A DNA stretch of 64,000 bases, taken from contig NZ_CYGX02000005.1 in NCBI RefSeq assembly GCF_900019265.1, forward strand, positions 62,001-126,000. Direction: 5' to 3'. Below, one piece after another: positions 29,204 through 38,049 of this stretch. Below the pieces are notes generated by a model. The model was not told where the DNA came from and made no database searches. It saw only the letters and a program-made list of their open reading frames with translations. Source of the DNA: Paraburkholderia ribeironis (GTDB lineage Bacteria; Pseudomonadota; Gammaproteobacteria; Burkholderiales; Burkholderiaceae). Each line of letters starts with the position of its first letter. Position 1 is the stretch's first letter. Both the position numbers and the translations under genes were made by a program.

Positions 29204-29395
29204 ATGTCGGGTGAAACGAAATGGGTGCTCGCGCTGCGGCGCATCCGCGATGAAAAACCACGCATCAGACTATGGTCGGGCCGCCGCATTTTCGCCGTCG
29301 CACTGGCAGGCATTGTGCTGTCAGTGCTGTTTGCATGGAGCTTTCTCAACCTGCTGCTCGTGCTGGTGTTCCCCGGCCGTTCCGCGATCCATTAG
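29204..29395 (+). CDS. Small single-pass membrane protein
   Basis: 63 residues from ATG 29204 (an in-frame ATG at 29135 would add 23). A basic N-terminal half (ALRRIRDEKPRIRLWSGRR) is followed by one long hydrophobic segment (IFAVALAGIVLSVLFAWSFL and beyond) and a short tail. No strong ribosome site was found. Lying between the lipoprotein and the second TpsA gene, it may be part of the secretion operon; no family recognised. Confidence 0.5.
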   Translation: MSGETKWVLALRRIRDEKPRIRLWSGRRIFAVALAGIVLSVLFAWSFLNLLLVLVFPGRSAIH

Positions 29396-29418
29396 ACGGA
29401 TCGAAGCGAGATTCTGAA

Positions 29419-29520
29419 ATGCGATTTTCTTTCCCGCCGATCAGCCTGCTCGCGGCGGCAGCCATTCTTTTCTCAGGCAGCTGCGCCCTGTTCGGCTGCC
29501 ACGCCGGCACGACCTTTTGA
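29419..29520 (+). CDS. Tiny signal-peptide/lipoprotein-like ORF (33 aa)
   Basis: Begins MRFSFPPISLLAAAAILFSG and continues SCALFGCHAGTTF. The hydrophobic core followed by SGSC or LFGC could be a lipobox, leaving a lipopeptide of a dozen residues, similar in layout to small BcpO-like lipoproteins of CDI operons. No good ribosome site (GAAGCGAG upstream). It ends 14 bases before the next gene. Confidence 0.4.
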   Translation: MRFSFPPISLLAAAAILFSGSCALFGCHAGTTF

Positions 29521-29534
29521 TCCAATTGAAGTCT

Positions 29535-31601
29535 ATGTATCTCCATGAATCGAGCGTGCGCAGGCGTTTGCCTGTGCCCCCCAGGATGTTTGGTGTCCTG
29601 ACACTGATGGCGTTCGCACAGGCCGCTGCTGCGGCGGGCATCGTTCCCGATGGCGGCACCGCTACATCGGTATCAACCGCCGCCAACGGCCACCAGACCG
29701 TGACCGTCGCCCCAGGCACCGGCGGCGTCTCACACAATACCTATTCGTCGTTCAACGTTGGCAAACCCGGCGTGGACCTGAACAACGTCGGCATCAACGC
29801 GGGCACGATTGTCAACCAAGTCACCAGCACCAATCCGTCGCTGCTCCAAGGGCCTATCACCGTGCTCGGGCCGAACGCTAACGTGATTCTCGCGAACCCG
29901 AACGGCATCACGGTCAACGGCGGCAGCTTCGTCAATGCTGGTCACGTGGTGCTGTCCACCGGCCAGGTCAGTTTCAATGATCTGACGCTTGCTCCCGGCG
30001 TTACCCGGCGCAACGTCGTACTGGCCACGAAAGGCGGCACGATCACGATCGGCGAGGGCGGCCTGTCCGGCACGCTGGTGAATCTCGACCTGGTCTCCAA
30101 ACAGCTTGCCGTGAATGGCCTGGTCACCAACAACTACACCAGTTCGATCGGCGGCGTTCGCGCGATCGTGGGAGACAGCACGACCACCTGGAACACGGGC
30201 TACTCTCCCACCGACAACGGTCACGACTGGCTGGCCAGCCTCACGGCGCCCGGTACGGCGAGTCCCGGCATCGCAGTCGACATCACGGCCCTTGGCGGCC
30301 TGACAGCAGGTCGCGTCGAACTGATCGTGAACGACAAAGGCGCGGGCGTGCGCAGTCTCGGCGCGCTCTATGCGACGGCGGGCGATGTCATCGTGTCCGC
30401 GAATGGCGATGTGGGCGTGATCGATGGTTCGGTCAAGGCTGCTGGCAACGTCAGCCTTTCTACTTCCGGCGCATTGTCGTTGCAGGGTGCGCAGGTCAGC
30501 GCGGCGAACAACGTGACGGTGAACGCGAGCGGTATCGCGCTTGCGGATGACGCAACGGGCCTTTCGATCCTGAGCGCAGGCAACGCGGTGAGCCTCACCA
30601 GCGCCAGTGACATTTCGAATACCGGCAGCGTGATCCAGGCCGGCGCCGTGTTGACAGATGGCTCACCCGTCGGTGACGGCCTGTCACTGAATGCAGGCGG
30701 CAGTATCGTCAACCGTTCGACGCCTGGAAACCTCGGAATCATCTTCGCGCAGGGCGGCGTGCTGTCCCTGAACGCCGCAGGCGACATCATCAACGACAAC
30801 GCCCGGATTCTCGGGGATCAGGCCGTGAATCTCACCGCCCAGGGCGATATATCTAACATCATCGACCACATGGGCGGCACGGACAACGGCCAGCCAGTCG
30901 CGTACTCGGACAGGGGCGGCAGCTTTCTGTTTTTCACCCACACGACGAGCGGTTTCAATGTCGATTACGGCACGATCAGCCAGCCTGACCAGCTGGCGCT
31001 GATCGTATCGACCAGCGGTCCGGTGACGATTTCTGGCCGCAACGTCTCCAACACAGGCGGCCTGATCCAGTCCAACGACGGTGATATCTCGATCACCGCG
31101 CAGGACGCATTTACCAACGCGGCAGTGTTTGCCGGACAGGCGAGCTATGCGCAAAGCTGCTGGATTTTCTGCCACACGAACGCGTCGAGTAACGTCGCAG
31201 CGTATGGCGGCGCGATCCAGACCGGAGCCAATATCTCGGTCACAGCTGGCACGAGCGCGGCCAGCATCGGCGGCAGCGTGTATGCCCACGGCGATATCAA
31301 CGTGACCGCACCCGTCACCTACGCGCAGGGCGTCACCGGCTATTCGGCGATCAACCAGGACCGCGGCTTCAAGGCGTTCTTCGGCAGCACGTGGGCGCAG
31401 ATCATCGCAACCGATGTGGGCGGCGGCTTCACCGCGGATGGCGCGGTACGGCTTACCGGCGATGCGCTTATCGATGGCGGTTCGATCAGTGGCGCGAATG
31501 GCGTGACAGCGACGGGCGGCATCACGACCGTCCGCGCACCTTCTCGCACGCCGGTGCAGATCGGCCAGCATCTCGGCCTGACGACATGGTGGTGGTACTG
31601 A
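29535..31601 (+). CDS. Second, short TpsA exoprotein without toxin tip
   Basis: 688 residues from ATG 29535; an earlier in-frame TTG at 29517 is possible. A basic leader and hydrophobic segment (MFGVLTLMAFAQAAAAAG) precede a full TPS domain: GHQTVTVAPGTGGVSHNTYS, FNVGKPGVDLNN, and the ILANPNGITVNGGSF motif near residue 120. The remaining ~450 residues are beta-helix repeats. It ends abruptly in GLTTWWWY with no pre-toxin or toxin region. The stop overlaps the TpsB start (TGATG), so translation is coupled to the transporter. The absence of an ESPR distinguishes it from the large exoprotein. It is either a stand-alone adhesin or an accessory partner. Confidence 0.9.
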   Translation: MYLHESSVRRRLPVPPRMFGVLTLMAFAQAAAAAGIVPDGGTATSVSTAANGHQTVTVAPGTGGVSHNTYSSFNVGKPGVDLNNVGINAGTIVNQVTSTNPSLLQGPITVLGPNANVILANPNGITVNGGSFVNAGHVVLSTGQVSFNDLTLAPGVTRRNVVLATKGGTITIGEGGLSGTLVNLDLVSKQLAVNGLVTNNYTSSIGGVRAIVGDSTTTWNTGYSPTDNGHDWLASLTAPGTASPGIAVDITALGGLTAGRVELIVNDKGAGVRSLGALYATAGDVIVSANGDVGVIDGSVKAAGNVSLSTSGALSLQGAQVSAANNVTVNASGIALADDATGLSILSAGNAVSLTSASDISNTGSVIQAGAVLTDGSPVGDGLSLNAGGSIVNRSTPGNLGIIFAQGGVLSLNAAGDIINDNARILGDQAVNLTAQGDISNIIDHMGGTDNGQPVAYSDRGGSFLFFTHTTSGFNVDYGTISQPDQLALIVSTSGPVTISGRNVSNTGGLIQSNDGDISITAQDAFTNAAVFAGQASYAQSCWIFCHTNASSNVAAYGGAIQTGANISVTAGTSAASIGGSVYAHGDINVTAPVTYAQGVTGYSAINQDRGFKAFFGSTWAQIIATDVGGGFTADGAVRLTGDALIDGGSISGANGVTATGGITTVRAPSRTPVQIGQHLGLTTWWWY

Positions 31602-33418
31602 TGCGGCAGATGTTCCACCATCAGTTCAAGCCGCCGCAGTGGATTCCCGTGCTGGCCCTTACCGGCCTTGCAACCCTGTTCCTGTCGGGCTCGCCGGCCT
31701 TCGCCCAGACTGCACCCCGCCCGGTCCAGGACCCGGCGCAACAGCTCATCGACCAGCAACGCGAGCGTGCGCGGCAGCAGCAGTTGAACCAGCCGCCCGC
31801 TTCGATCACGCTGCCTGCCCCGCAAGCAGAAATCACGCTGGACATTCCGCTGGATACGCCCGTCGAGCAGATTGCCGAAACGGGACCGACTTTCCAGGTC
31901 AATCGCATCATGCTGGCCGGACCGGATGGCAGCCCATTCGCAAATCCGACGCGCGTATCGCAGGCGACGCTCGACGCGATCATTGCACCCTTCGCTGGGC
32001 ACGCGCTGGGCTCGCACCGCATCAATGTGCTGCTCAAGCGGTTGACCGACGCGTTCGTCGCAGTGGGCTACGTGACCACGCGTGCGTTGCTGGGTCCGCA
32101 GAACCTCGGCACGGGCACGCTCACGGTGACCGTACAGGTGGGCCGCATCGGGGCGTTTACGGTGAACGATCAGCCCATCCGGCGACTCGCGAAGGACCAG
32201 CAGTCGGCGGGCGGGGGCTGGCTGACGGACGCAGGCTACCAGAACGCGTTTCCAGCCACATCCGGCGATCCGTTGAGGCTCGCCGACCTCGATCAGGGCG
32301 TCGCGCAGATCAACCGTTTGCGGCGCAATCAGGCACAGGTGCAGGTTCTGCCCGGTCAGGATCCGGGCGATTCGATCGTCGCGATCAGCAACGAGCCGGG
32401 GGACCGGCTCTACTACACGCTCGGCGTTGACAACTACGGCAGCACGGCAACTGGTGTTACCCGCTATCGCGCGGGCGTCGAGGCCGACAACCTGCTTGGC
32501 CTGCAGGAGTCGTTGAGCCTGAACTTCATCGACAGTCTGGAGAGTAACGCGCTGGTGGGCTCGCTCGCGGTGCCGTTCGGTCGTCACACCTTCAGCTACA
32601 CGCTGGCGGATTCCGAATACCAGCAGCTCATCGGGACGACGGCGCTGCAGTACGGCCGCACGCTGAGCCACATTGTCGGCTGGAATTACGCGCTGAATCT
32701 CAGCCAGGCGGGCGTCACGAATATCGATGCGACGCTGTCATGGCGCCGCACCGATCGCGAGGCCAACAATATCGACCTCGGTACGCAGCGCCTCGCCGTA
32801 CTGCGCGTGGGCGGCAACTGGCTGAGAAAGTTCGTGCTGAACGACGCGCCGGGCAACTTCACGCTCGATGCTGGCGTTTCGCAGGGCATGCCGTGGCTTG
32901 AAGCGGATCACGACGCGCATGACATCACGCGCGACGATGCACACAGCCAGTTCACGAAGCTCGACGCGACGCTGACCTTTACGGTGCCGTTGCCGAAGAT
33001 CGGGCCGGCGGCGCTTGCATACCGTGGCGTGCTGGGCGGCCAATTCACCAACGTGGCGCTGTACGGCTCCGAGCAGCTTTATCTGGGCGGTATGGATACG
33101 GTGCGCGGTTTCCGCTCGGGCGAACTGGTCGGCGATCGGGGCTTCTATAGCCGCAACGAGTTTGCTTGGATCAACATGCCCGCCTGGCACGACGGACGGA
33201 TCGAGCCGTATGTCTTTCTCGATGCAGGCAAGGCGAGCCTGATTGCCGTGCCGGGCTTTCCGACGCTCGCCGGCGCTGGCGCAGGTTTGCGCGCCCAGTG
33301 GCAGTGGCACAAGCGGGCCATCTCGGGCGAGGCGACCCTCGGTCGCGCCCTGACACAACCGGCCAGCCTGGGACCGCGGGCGACCACGGTGCTGGCTACG
33401 GCCAACCTCTCTTTCTGA
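31601..33418 (+). CDS. TpsB outer-membrane transporter (FhaC/ShlB/BcpB family)
   Basis: 605 residues from ATG 31601, coupled to the preceding stop; the frame is open to 31391, but that part lies inside the short TpsA gene. Order: signal peptide (LALTGLATLFLSGSPAFAQ), Gln-rich linker (QQLIDQQRERARQQQ), two POTRA domains with SHRINVLLKRLTDAFVAVGY and TLTVTVQVGRIG, then a 16-strand barrel ending in Phe (VLATANLSF). The barrel block GMDTVRGFRSGELVGDRGFY is the VRG(Y/F) motif of the periplasm-facing L6 loop. It secretes TPS-domain proteins; only one TpsB is present for the two TpsA genes. Confidence 0.93.
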   Translation: MRQMFHHQFKPPQWIPVLALTGLATLFLSGSPAFAQTAPRPVQDPAQQLIDQQRERARQQQLNQPPASITLPAPQAEITLDIPLDTPVEQIAETGPTFQVNRIMLAGPDGSPFANPTRVSQATLDAIIAPFAGHALGSHRINVLLKRLTDAFVAVGYVTTRALLGPQNLGTGTLTVTVQVGRIGAFTVNDQPIRRLAKDQQSAGGGWLTDAGYQNAFPATSGDPLRLADLDQGVAQINRLRRNQAQVQVLPGQDPGDSIVAISNEPGDRLYYTLGVDNYGSTATGVTRYRAGVEADNLLGLQESLSLNFIDSLESNALVGSLAVPFGRHTFSYTLADSEYQQLIGTTALQYGRTLSHIVGWNYALNLSQAGVTNIDATLSWRRTDREANNIDLGTQRLAVLRVGGNWLRKFVLNDAPGNFTLDAGVSQGMPWLEADHDAHDITRDDAHSQFTKLDATLTFTVPLPKIGPAALAYRGVLGGQFTNVALYGSEQLYLGGMDTVRGFRSGELVGDRGFYSRNEFAWINMPAWHDGRIEPYVFLDAGKASLIAVPGFPTLAGAGAGLRAQWQWHKRAISGEATLGRALTQPASLGPRATTVLATANLSF

Positions 33419-33438
33419 AAACCGGTAAAGGAAATTCC

Positions 33439-34317
33439 ATGTCTTTCATGACCACCACGATCCGTTCACTGTGTGTGACGGCTTTCGCGTCCGTTGCGCT
33501 GGGCACACTCGTGCCGGCTATTGCACACGCTGCTGATCCGGCTGGCGGCACATTGCCCGCTGGCACGGTTGCCATCGTCAACGGCGTGGCGATCCCGCAG
33601 GCAAAGCTCGACGACGCCATCAAGGCGTCGCGTCAGCCGGATACGCAGCAGCTACGCCAGGCGATCCGGCAGCAGCTGATTGTGGCCGAGCTGTTCCGTC
33701 AGGGGGCAGAGAAAGGGCACTACGACACGAAGCCCGAAGTCGTGCAGGCCATGAGTGCGGCGAAGGTCAATGCCGAGACGCAGCTCTACCTGAGGGACAA
33801 CATCCAGCCGGAACCCGTGACCGACGCGCAGGTCAAGGCGCGCTATGACGCGATCGTCGCGTCGCTTGGCAAGGAAGAGTACAAGCCGCGCGTCATCACC
33901 GTCGCCGATGATGCGACCGCGGCTGTCGTGCTCTCGAAGCTGAAGGCCGGCGGTGCGTTCGATGCGCTCGCGCGCCAGTACAGCGTCGCGCCGACCAAGA
34001 CGGCGGGTGGCGAACTGCCGTGGGTCAGCTTCAGAACACCGGTTAAGGAGGGCAATACCCAGGGACTGCCATTGCCGGTCGCGCAGGCCATCACGCAGTT
34101 GCGGGCAGGGGGTGTTACGCCGGCACCGATTCCGGCGGGTCAGGGGGCTAACGCACCGCGTGTGATCGTGAAGCTCGACGCAAAGCGGCCGACACAGGTG
34201 CCGGCATTCGACCAGGCGAAGGACGCGATCCGCCAGCAGTTGCAGGCGCTTGCGCTGGAGAAGGCGGCCGCGCAGTTCTCCGGTAGCCTCATAACGGACT
34301 CGAAGATCGTGCAATGA
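33439..34317 (+). CDS. Periplasmic parvulin-type peptidyl-prolyl isomerase
   Basis: 292 residues from ATG 33439, with AAAGGAAA before it. A signal peptide (TAFASVALGTLVPAIAHAAD) is followed by a SurA-like helical chaperone region and a PpiC parvulin domain containing PRVITVADDATAAVVLSKLK, GAFDALARQYSVAPTKTAGGELPWV and a C-terminal helix (FDQAKDAIRQQLQALALEKA). In Bordetella the parvulin Par27 chaperones filamentous haemagglutinin in the periplasm; the position 20 bases after tpsB suggests the same job here. The usual catalytic histidines of parvulins are not obvious, so the domain may act mainly as a chaperone. Confidence 0.88.
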   Translation: MSFMTTTIRSLCVTAFASVALGTLVPAIAHAADPAGGTLPAGTVAIVNGVAIPQAKLDDAIKASRQPDTQQLRQAIRQQLIVAELFRQGAEKGHYDTKPEVVQAMSAAKVNAETQLYLRDNIQPEPVTDAQVKARYDAIVASLGKEEYKPRVITVADDATAAVVLSKLKAGGAFDALARQYSVAPTKTAGGELPWVSFRTPVKEGNTQGLPLPVAQAITQLRAGGVTPAPIPAGQGANAPRVIVKLDAKRPTQVPAFDQAKDAIRQQLQALALEKAAAQFSGSLITDSKIVQ

Positions 34318-34367
34318 CCCTGACCCTGACCCGTCAGTGAACCGATCGGCCCACCAGGAGCAGAACG

Positions 34368-35363
34368 ATGGACATGATGCAAAGTATCCGCGCTTTTGAT
34401 GCTGTTGCTACCAGCGGTAGCTTTACGGGGGCTGCGCGGAACATGAATGTCGGTACGCCGCAGGTGTCGCGCGCAATTGCGGATCTCGAGGCGCATCTTG
34501 GCTTGCGCCTGCTGAACCGGACAACCCGCAGCGTTGAACTGACGGTCGCGGGAGAGCAATACCTTGTTCATTGCAAGTCGATTCTGGCGAGTCTTGAAAA
34601 AGCAGAGGCAGAGGCAGCCGGAATGTGCGCCATCCCGTCCGGAACATTGCGTGTTGGTATTGACCCTGCGGTCGACCGGCTTCACTTGGGTGCGATCGTT
34701 TCAGCCTATCAGGATCGTTATCCGAAGCTGTCCGTCGAAATAGCACTGGCGACGGGCGGAAGAGAACCCGAATCTGCTAGTCACGATGTGCTGCTCGTTT
34801 GTGGCTCGCCTCCTGAGGGAGAAAAATTCGCATCTGTATCCCTTGGCTCAGTTGGTTTCGTGCTTTGTGCGTCTCCAGTGTATCTGGGCCGCTACGGCAT
34901 CCCACAGGTAATCGGAGATCTCTGCCGTCATCGGTGGCTGCAGCTTGCATCGGCTGATCGCACATCGGGCCAGTGGCAGTTCAATGGGCCTGACGGATCG
35001 GAAGTTTTTAGTCCTGCGGTGTCCGCCATTCGGACAGATCTCATCGATGTACTAACGAATGCAGTAACGGAAGGTGCAGGCATCGCTCCGATTCCGATAG
35101 CGAGTGCCATGCCCGGATTGCGTAGCGGAACGCTTGTACGCGTGCTGCCTCGCTACAGGAGTACGGCCCAGAATGTTCACGCACTGTATCCGGCTGTCCG
35201 TTATCGGGAGTCAAAGGTCGAGACATGGATCGAGTTTCTCGCAGCATTACTACCACAGCGATTCGCAGACGATCATAGGGCGTTCGCCTCATATGTTGAG
35301 AATTCCACCCCCAAGATTGAATGCAGTCCAGGAAACGGGACGACATATAGAGTCGTTGCGTAA
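34368..35363 (+). CDS. LysR-type transcriptional regulator
   Basis: 331 residues, with AGGAG at 34356-34360. The winged HTH spans residues ~1-60 (MQSIRAFDAVATSGSFTGAA, RNMNVGTPQVSRAIADLEAH, LLNRTTRSVELT), as in CrgA-like LysR proteins. The effector-binding domain follows. The C-terminus runs past the usual end by ~25 residues. It follows the secretion operon by 50 bases and precedes a porin gene, so it may control either; no binding site can be pointed to. Confidence 0.9.
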   Translation: MDMMQSIRAFDAVATSGSFTGAARNMNVGTPQVSRAIADLEAHLGLRLLNRTTRSVELTVAGEQYLVHCKSILASLEKAEAEAAGMCAIPSGTLRVGIDPAVDRLHLGAIVSAYQDRYPKLSVEIALATGGREPESASHDVLLVCGSPPEGEKFASVSLGSVGFVLCASPVYLGRYGIPQVIGDLCRHRWLQLASADRTSGQWQFNGPDGSEVFSPAVSAIRTDLIDVLTNAVTEGAGIAPIPIASAMPGLRSGTLVRVLPRYRSTAQNVHALYPAVRYRESKVETWIEFLAALLPQRFADDHRAFASYVENSTPKIECSPGNGTTYRVVA

Positions 35364-35493
35364 CTGCTCGTCACTGATCGCCGTCTGTTACTTTTCCGAG
35401 ACACTTCCTTAACTGTTTACTTCGGATAACGAACGAAATTCTGTATTCTGCCTCCTGCAACAAAACAACCAATATCATCTATATGGAGATACG

Positions 35494-36699
35494 ATGAAAA
35501 AGATTGCACTGTCTGCTCTCTCGCTGGCCCTGCTGGGCGCAACGGTCGCTGCTCATGCGCAAAGCAGCGTCACGCTCTATGGCGTGATCGATGACTCGCT
35601 CCAGTACGTTCACAACGCGAACCCAGCCAACGACAATCTGTGGCAACTAGCAGCCGGCAACTTGCAGGGCAGCCGCTGGGGCATGAAGGGCACGGAAGAC
35701 CTGGGTGGTGGCCTGAAAGCGATCTTCCAGCTGGAAAACGGCTTTAATCCGAATAACGGTGCGCTGGGTCAAGGTGGTCGGCTTTTTGGTCGTCAGGCCT
35801 ACGTCGGCGTGACGCATGACGCGTACGGTACGCTTACCCTCGGCCGCCAGTATGACCCGGTTGTCGATATGGTCCAGCCGCTGACGGCAGATAACTATTT
35901 CGGCAGTACGTTCACGACGCCGGGCGATGTTGACAACAACGACAACAGCTCGCGTACGAACAGTGCGGTCAAGTACACGTCGCCGGTGTGGAGCGGCTTT
36001 CAGTTCGAGGGTATGTACGCCCTGGGCGGCGTCGCCGGCGCAACTGGCGCAGGTCAAACGTGGTCGGGCGCAGCCACCTGGGGGGCAGGCCCGGTCAGCA
36101 TCGCAGCTGGCTATATCCGCATGGATAACGCAAACACGCTGGCAGGCCGCGGCTTCGTTCCTGCGACACCACCGGCCACTGGTACACCGGCAGGCTGGGG
36201 TACGGGCGCGACTTCGGACGCCACGTTCGATGGTTCGAACATCAACGGTGCTTACGCGTCGGCGAAGTCGGTCAGCATCGCTTCGGCAGCTGCGCAATAT
36301 GTGACGGGCCCCTTCACGCTCAATGCACGTTACAGTTTTGCGCAATACAAGCCGGACAGTCTGTCATCGTTCACTGCGCAGCAGAAGTTCCAGGTTGCAG
36401 GCGCGTATATTGGCTACCAGGTCTCGCCAGCTATGCTGCTGGGCTTGGGCTACATCTACACGCATGGCTCGGGCGACACGTCGGCGAGCTACAACCAGGT
36501 TTCGCTGGGCGGCGACTACGCGCTGTCGAAGCGTACTGACCTGTACCTGGTTGGCGCGTGGCAACGTGCGAGTGGTCATCAGCGTGATGCCAGCACGAAC
36601 GGCATCGTCGACGCTGGCGCGTCGATCGGTTCGTACGGTAATCAGGCTGGATCCAGGACGCAGGAAATGGTCAGCCTGGGCATTCGTCACAAGTTCTAA
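35494..36699 (+). CDS. Gram-negative trimeric porin (Burkholderia OmpC-like)
   Basis: 401 residues, with GGAG at 35483-35486. The start MKKIALSALSLALLGATVAA with cleavage after AHA, and QSSVTLYGVIDDSLQYV, are the hallmark of Burkholderiales porins. A further landmark is GSRWGMKGTEDLGGGLKAIF; the last residue is Phe in VSLGIRHKF as needed for BAM-dependent insertion. An outer-membrane 16-strand general diffusion channel, solute unknown. It follows the LysR gene by 130 bases with its own AT-rich upstream region. Confidence 0.95.
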   Translation: MKKIALSALSLALLGATVAAHAQSSVTLYGVIDDSLQYVHNANPANDNLWQLAAGNLQGSRWGMKGTEDLGGGLKAIFQLENGFNPNNGALGQGGRLFGRQAYVGVTHDAYGTLTLGRQYDPVVDMVQPLTADNYFGSTFTTPGDVDNNDNSSRTNSAVKYTSPVWSGFQFEGMYALGGVAGATGAGQTWSGAATWGAGPVSIAAGYIRMDNANTLAGRGFVPATPPATGTPAGWGTGATSDATFDGSNINGAYASAKSVSIASAAAQYVTGPFTLNARYSFAQYKPDSLSSFTAQQKFQVAGAYIGYQVSPAMLLGLGYIYTHGSGDTSASYNQVSLGGDYALSKRTDLYLVGAWQRASGHQRDASTNGIVDAGASIGSYGNQAGSRTQEMVSLGIRHKF

Positions 36700-36885
36700 T
36701 ACGGCCAAAGCTGCATGACTCGCAATTTTCGAGCCGTACATTAAAGGCCGGCCGAAGACTGTGTCGAGTCGATTCTGATTGCGATGTTCATCTACGCGAT
36801 CTACAGGCGCGGTCGTGATTCGTAGCGTGGTTGACGCGCGAGATCCCGATCACGACCGTTCAGGCAGTTCCATGACGACGGGAGA

Positions 36886-36906
36886 GCCCGCCCGCAATGG
36901 GCGGGC
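36886..36906. terminator. Perfect 8-bp GC hairpin downstream of the porin gene
   Basis: GCCCGCCC and GGGCGGGC pair perfectly around a GCAAT loop. It lies 190 bases after the porin stop and 85 bases beyond the end of the convergent GNAT gene. No T-run follows on either strand, so it is at best a weak terminator; a repeat element is an alternative. Confidence 0.45.
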
Positions 36907-36990
36907 ATCGCTCGACGCCTGTCAGGCCACCTGGTTGCGGCGAAGAAATCTCCCCGCCTCCTGTTGGAGCAGCGATTTCGCAGGCGCGGC

Positions 36991-37476
36991 TTACGCGTTG
37001 CCCTCGGCAAACGCCTTCAGCGCATCGCCCGCCAAACGGTAACGCACCCATTCGCTTTGCGCGCTCGCGCCGATCGATTCATAGAAGCCGATGGCCGGTT
37101 CGTTCCAGTCGAGCACGCTCCATTCGAAGCGGCCGCAGCCGGTATCGCAGGCAATCTGCGCGAGATGGCGCAGCATCTGTTTGCCCGCGCCGCCGCCGCG
37201 CGAAGCCGGCGATACGTACAGGTCTTCCAGGTAGAGGCCCTGTTTGCCGAGCCACGTGGAGTACGAAAAAAAATAGACGCAGAAGCCGACCGGCTCGCCG
37301 TTCATTTCGCAAATGAGCGACCTGGCCGGAGCGCCGACGGCGAACAGGCTGGCCTCGATGTCTTTGACGCTGGCGACGACTTCGTGCTCGGCCTTCTCGT
37401 ACACCGCGAGTTCGGTGATGAAGCGAAGAATCAGGGAAGCGTCGGCTGCGGTGGCGGGGCGGATGTGAATGGTCAA
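36991..37476 (-). CDS. GNAT family N-acetyltransferase (spermidine acetyltransferase-like)
   Basis: 161 residues if translation begins at TTG 37476 (TIHIRPATAADASLILRFI); no in-frame ATG lies nearby, and the longer open frame to 37752 crosses a tandem repeat. Motif A is LYVSPASRGGGAGKQMLRHLA near residue 88, preceded by GKQGLYLEDLY and followed by CGRFEWSVLDWNEPAIGFYES. This layout is that of diamine/spermidine or thialysine N-acetyltransferases. Convergent with the porin gene. Confidence 0.85.
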   Translation of the reverse strand: MTIHIRPATAADASLILRFITELAVYEKAEHEVVASVKDIEASLFAVGAPARSLICEMNGEPVGFCVYFFSYSTWLGKQGLYLEDLYVSPASRGGGAGKQMLRHLAQIACDTGCGRFEWSVLDWNEPAIGFYESIGASAQSEWVRYRLAGDALKAFAEGNA

Positions 37477-38049
37477 GGCAAGTTGCTCGATGAGTTGGAT
37501 GGGGTGGAGCGAGGTCGGGCGAGGCCGGGCGAGAACGCGCCGGCTTCTTTGGATCAAACGCGCATGGTAACGTTTGTCGCGTACTGTTGGCCAGCTAGCG
37601 GCCAGTAGTGGCCCAGTAGTGGCCCAGTAGTGGCCCAGTAGTGGTCCGCAGTCGCCGCGATAGCGATTGAAGGCACGCGCGCTTTCATGCAGGACGACGC
37701 GCGGCTCTGGAGTTGGAACGGACCTCCGCCAACATGAATCAGTTGCTGACATCGAAGGATCAAGCGCATCGCGGATCAGCTGTCGTCAGCGCTCACTTGC
37801 CGAGCGCGGACGCTTATAGCGAGACTTGAGCGACGGGCATGTCGCGACCCGCTACAGACGCCCGGAATCATCGCGATAATGCCGGTTTGAGCCCGACCAG
37901 GCGACTTCCACAACGGCGAATCGCGCCATCTTCTACGCTTGCGGATTTTATGTCCGCATTCGGCCTCGCTACTATGAGTCGTGACGTCCTGCCGGCCCGG
38001 TCCAGGTAGATATCCGTTCGCGAGAAGGCTCAATTGCGGCAGATCGAGC
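37477..38049. other. About 570-base intergenic region with an 11-bp tandem repeat
   Basis: No convincing gene found on either strand. It contains the tandem repeat listed next and otherwise unremarkable sequence between the GNAT gene and the radical SAM gene, both on the minus strand. The GNAT promoter should lie here. Confidence 0.45.
37602..37645. repeat. 11-bp direct tandem repeat
   Basis: The unit GGCCCAGTAGT is repeated four times head to tail, flanked by degenerate copies on both sides (37589-37601 and after 37645). An 11-base period places each unit on the same face of the helix. It lies 125-170 bases upstream of the GNAT start. Confidence 0.85.

Noticed and set aside
31391..31600. 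Upstream extension of TpsB
   Set aside because: It overlaps the short TpsA coding sequence, whereas the signal peptide starts at the TGATG-coupled ATG 31601.
37589..37650. Possible CRISPR array
   Set aside because: Units are 11 bp and contiguous with no unique spacers, and no cas genes are present.
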